From NCBI GenBank assembly GCA_040905145.1, contig JBBDSC010000083.1:1-8020 (forward strand): 8,020 bases of DNA, in the 5' to 3' direction. A program made the position numbers and the translations under genes. This DNA is from DATGMS01 sp040905145 (lineage in GTDB: Bacteria > Bacteroidota > Bacteroidia > Cytophagales > Cyclobacteriaceae). Shown here piece after piece: positions 6,842 through 8,020 of this stretch; positions within the stretch are counted from its first letter, which is position 1, and each line of letters begins with the position of its first letter. The notes under the pieces are model-generated. The model had not been told where the DNA came from. It worked only from the letters and a program-made list of their open reading frames with translations, and ran no database searches.

Positions 6842-6941
6842 NNNNNNNNNNNNNNNNNNNNNNNNNNNNNNNNNNNNNNNNNNNNNNNNNNNNNNNNNNN
6901 NNNNNNNNNNNNNNNNNNNNNNNNNNNNNNNNNNNNNNNNN
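6842..6941. other. Assembly gap (100 N)
   Basis: Exactly 100 unknown bases, the usual placeholder for a scaffold gap whose real size is not known. Reading frames drawn across it are meaningless. It removes the 3' part of the HicA-like gene and possibly another small gene or the promoter of the Uma2-family gene. Confidence 0.97.
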
Positions 6942-7043
6942 TGCATGAGCAGATTTTCCTGTTTCAACTATTCTCCAGCCCTTTTCAACCGCATATTCTA
7001 TGGCAGCCTGTATATCTTTTGAAGGATGTTTTTTATTTCCCAT
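6942..7043 (-). CDS. Small HicA-like protein, 3' end lost in assembly gap
   Basis: Only the first 34 residues are visible (MGNKKHPSKDIQAAIEYAVE and on to KSAHA). The pattern HPxKxIxxAIxxAxxxGWRxxxxGxSAHA matches a widespread family of about 80-residue proteins that continue with a WGRLxCP-like block and resemble HicA mRNA-interferase toxins (a Gly/Ser-His element on a small dsRBD-like fold). Family match is from memory and the catalytic part is partly unseen, so toxin function is not shown. The start is the ATG at 7043; an upstream in-frame TTG would translate through a palindrome and is rejected. None of the three frames on the far side of the gap looks like the expected C-terminus, so the gene probably ends inside the gap. 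Confidence 0.6.
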
Positions 7044-7045
7044 CA

Positions 7046-7076
7046 CAAAGGTAATAAACCCGTTGACTAAAGTCAA
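7046..7076 (-). promoter_or_regulatory. Candidate promoter of the HicA-like gene
   Basis: On the minus strand TACCTTTG (7053 down to 7046) is an exact TAnnTTTG -7 match, and TTG within TTTTGTTGAC (7076-7074) lies 20 bp upstream at the -33 position. The -7 element ends two bases before the ATG, so initiation at the usual distance would start at or inside the start codon; either the mRNA is leaderless or this match is coincidental. Confidence 0.4.
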
Positions 7077-7077
7077 C
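7062..7077. promoter_or_regulatory. Perfect palindrome, possible operator
   Basis: GTTGACTAAAGTCAAC has 7-bp perfect arms and a two-base centre. It lies 18 bp upstream of the HicA-like ATG and overlaps the -33 side of the candidate promoter, the expected place for a repressor site in an autoregulated toxin-antitoxin type operon. No second copy was seen in the window. Confidence 0.45.
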
Positions 7078-7136
7078 AAAAGAATGTTTTATGCCGCACA
7101 GGATCAAAGGAAAGTAGCTCCAAAAAAACTTAGTAT

Positions 7137-7190
7137 CTTGGTGCCTTTGTGGCCTCCTTCTTTTTGCCACGAAGACCCGAAGGCACAAAG
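7137..7190. repeat. Long imperfect inverted repeat (GTGCCTT...GTGGC type)
   Basis: Arm 1 (7137-7153, CTTGGTGCCTTTGTGGC) is complementary to arm 2 (7166-7190), which read on the minus strand begins CTTTGTGCCTTCGGG and ends TCTTCGTGGC; arm 2 has an 8-base insertion. The spacer is T-rich. The wording resembles a dispersed non-coding repeat (CTTTGTGCCTTCGTGTC-like) that I recall from many bacterial genomes. It lies in the non-coding stretch upstream of the HicA-like gene. Confidence 0.5.
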
Positions 7191-7301
7191 CTTAATAAAA
7201 AAGAAGTCTATCGCTCCTTACCATAAGCTGCTCCCTCTCATCCACTTTACAATAGAGGACGAAAGTCAGTTACGGTTCCTGTTCAGTTTGGATGTTTTGA
7301 C

Positions 7302-7358
7302 ATTTTATTACGGTTCCGAAGTCCCCTAAGGGGGATTTAGGGGGTAAAGCCGTCATTG
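7302..7358. repeat. Direct repeat copy B (C-run/TAA/G-run hairpin)
   Basis: Second copy of the repeat at 6113-6176, same orientation, with shorter runs: C4 (7323-7326), TAA, G5 (7330-7334), ATTTA, G5 (7340-7344). CCCCTAA pairs with TTAGGGG over 7 bp. It begins 14 bp beyond the stop of the NeuD-type gene, the same position relative to a gene end as copy A. The 10-mer TTACGGTTCC at its left side (7308-7317) also occurs at 7270-7279. The rest of the 329-bp non-coding stretch 7044-7372 holds the inverted repeat, palindrome and promoter listed separately; I see no gene in it. Confidence 0.75.
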
Positions 7359-7372
7359 CGATAGTTCCAACT

Positions 7373-7966
7373 TCAGGCATTTGCCTTCAGACCGTGACCA
7401 ACCCAGGTTTCTCCATCCGGGACATCCTTGCTGACCACACTTCCCGCGCCTATGGTACACCAGGCCCCTATTTTTATCCTGGGCAGGATAAGTGCATTGG
7501 CACCCACCAGTGTGCCTTCGCCAATGGTAATATCCCCGCATAAGGTTGCTTGTGGGGCAATATGGACAAAATCCCCTAAGGTACAATCATGGTCTACTGA
7601 GGCCCCGGTATTGATGATCACCTGCTTTCCGATGTTGCTATTCACCTTTACAATGGCCCCTTCCATGATGACACTCCCTTTTTCAATTTGGCACCTTTTG
7701 GAAACAATAGCCGAAGGATGAACAATGGCCGCAAACTCCACTTTACCCCGGAGATCCCCGGCAATTCTTTTCCGGATCCTGTTATCCCCGATAGCGATAA
7801 AAAAATCCTGGTCCAATTCAAAATCCGACGGTATTTTCCCCAATACCGGATATCCCAGTACCTTTTTTATAGCAGGATTATCATCAAAAATCCCATGGAT
7901 GGTTTCAAAGGAGTCGATGATATCGATTATGGTCCGGGCATGGCCCGAAGCGCCAAAGATGTACAT
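7373..7966 (-). CDS. NeuD/PglD-family sugar acyltransferase
   Basis: A 197-residue left-handed beta-helix acyltransferase of the sialic acid O-acetyltransferase NeuD / PglD family, which transfers acetyl (or another acyl) groups from a CoA donor to nucleotide-linked amino sugars or sialic acid. N-terminal Rossmann-like PglD_N domain: YIFGASGHARTIIDII (2-17). From about residue 80 come hexapeptide turns with ITIGEGTLVGANALILP and TIGAGSVVSKDVP. The active-site pattern matches PglD: Asn119, Asp125, His126 (VDHDC) and His135, His126 being the likely base. The ATG at 7966 directly opens the conserved start, with an in-frame TAG three bases before it. Same strand as the Wzi-family gene, consistent with a surface polysaccharide locus continuing past the window edge. 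Confidence 0.92.
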   Translation of the reverse strand: MYIFGASGHARTIIDIIDSFETIHGIFDDNPAIKKVLGYPVLGKIPSDFELDQDFFIAIGDNRIRKRIAGDLRGKVEFAAIVHPSAIVSKRCQIEKGSVIMEGAIVKVNSNIGKQVIINTGASVDHDCTLGDFVHIAPQATLCGDITIGEGTLVGANALILPRIKIGAWCTIGAGSVVSKDVPDGETWVGHGLKANA

Positions 7967-8020
7967 GGCCTAAAGCAGAAAGATGAACAAAATCAATAAA
8001 CCTTACAAATAAAAAGGATT

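Noticed and set aside
6810..7079. A continuous minus-strand frame running through the N stretch and ending after GNMGPVFVI
   Set aside because: The gap length is arbitrary, so the frame across it is meaningless, and the end does not look like the family C-terminus.
6021..7358. CRISPR array or insertion sequence
   Set aside because: Repeats are few, irregularly spaced and self-complementary; no cas gene, transposase or terminal inverted repeats with target duplication were seen.
7967..8020. Possible end of another minus-strand gene upstream of the NeuD-type gene (frame ending NPFYL, stop near 8003-8005)
   Set aside because: Only five residues are visible before the window edge, which is not enough to support a gene.

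Overview
The window reads as a draft-assembly chromosomal segment from a Bacteroidota bacterium, probably of the Cytophagales/Cyclobacteriaceae type. This rests on the style of the proteins (a conserved Bacteroidota ECF sigma factor, a Wzi-family capsule protein, a Bacteroidota-like LpxL acyltransferase) and on promoter-like TAnnTTTG motifs ahead of several genes. The genus assignment is inference. A run of exactly 100 N at 6842-6941 is a conventional placeholder for a scaffold gap of unknown true length.

Layout: (1) 92-958, minus strand, an LpxL/HtrB-type lipid A acyltransferase. (2) 1094-3138, plus strand, a compact operon of ECF sigma factor, small Cys-rich anti-sigma-like protein, guanylate kinase (gmk) and nicotinate-nucleotide adenylyltransferase (nadD). 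The last two overlap by 4 bp in TTGA, so nadD uses a TTG start. The sigma factor and the acyltransferase are divergent across a short intergenic region. (3) 3139-3334, a G-rich non-coding stretch with a canonical four-run G-quadruplex motif followed by a T tract, lying between convergent genes. (4) 3335-5897, minus strand, a lipoprotein of unknown function and a Wzi-family outer-membrane beta-barrel. (5) 5898-7372, an accessory-looking interval: a Uma2-family PD-(D/E)XK nuclease-like gene, the start of a small basic protein that looks HicA-like and runs into the gap, several inverted repeats, and two direct copies of a C/G-run hairpin repeat that bracket the two genes. (6) 7373-7966, minus strand, a NeuD/PglD-type sugar O/N-acyltransferase.

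Together the window is largely about the cell envelope: lipid A acylation, capsule export/anchoring and acyl-sugar synthesis, plus a sigma/anti-sigma pair fused into an operon with two nucleotide/cofactor enzymes. The Uma2/HicA-like pair sits between two surface-polysaccharide genes and is the most likely acquired segment. No complete previously undescribed system can be demonstrated. The best candidates for a second look are the repeat-bracketed Uma2/HicA-like cassette with its operator-like palindrome, and the sigma-antisigma-gmk-nadD operon.
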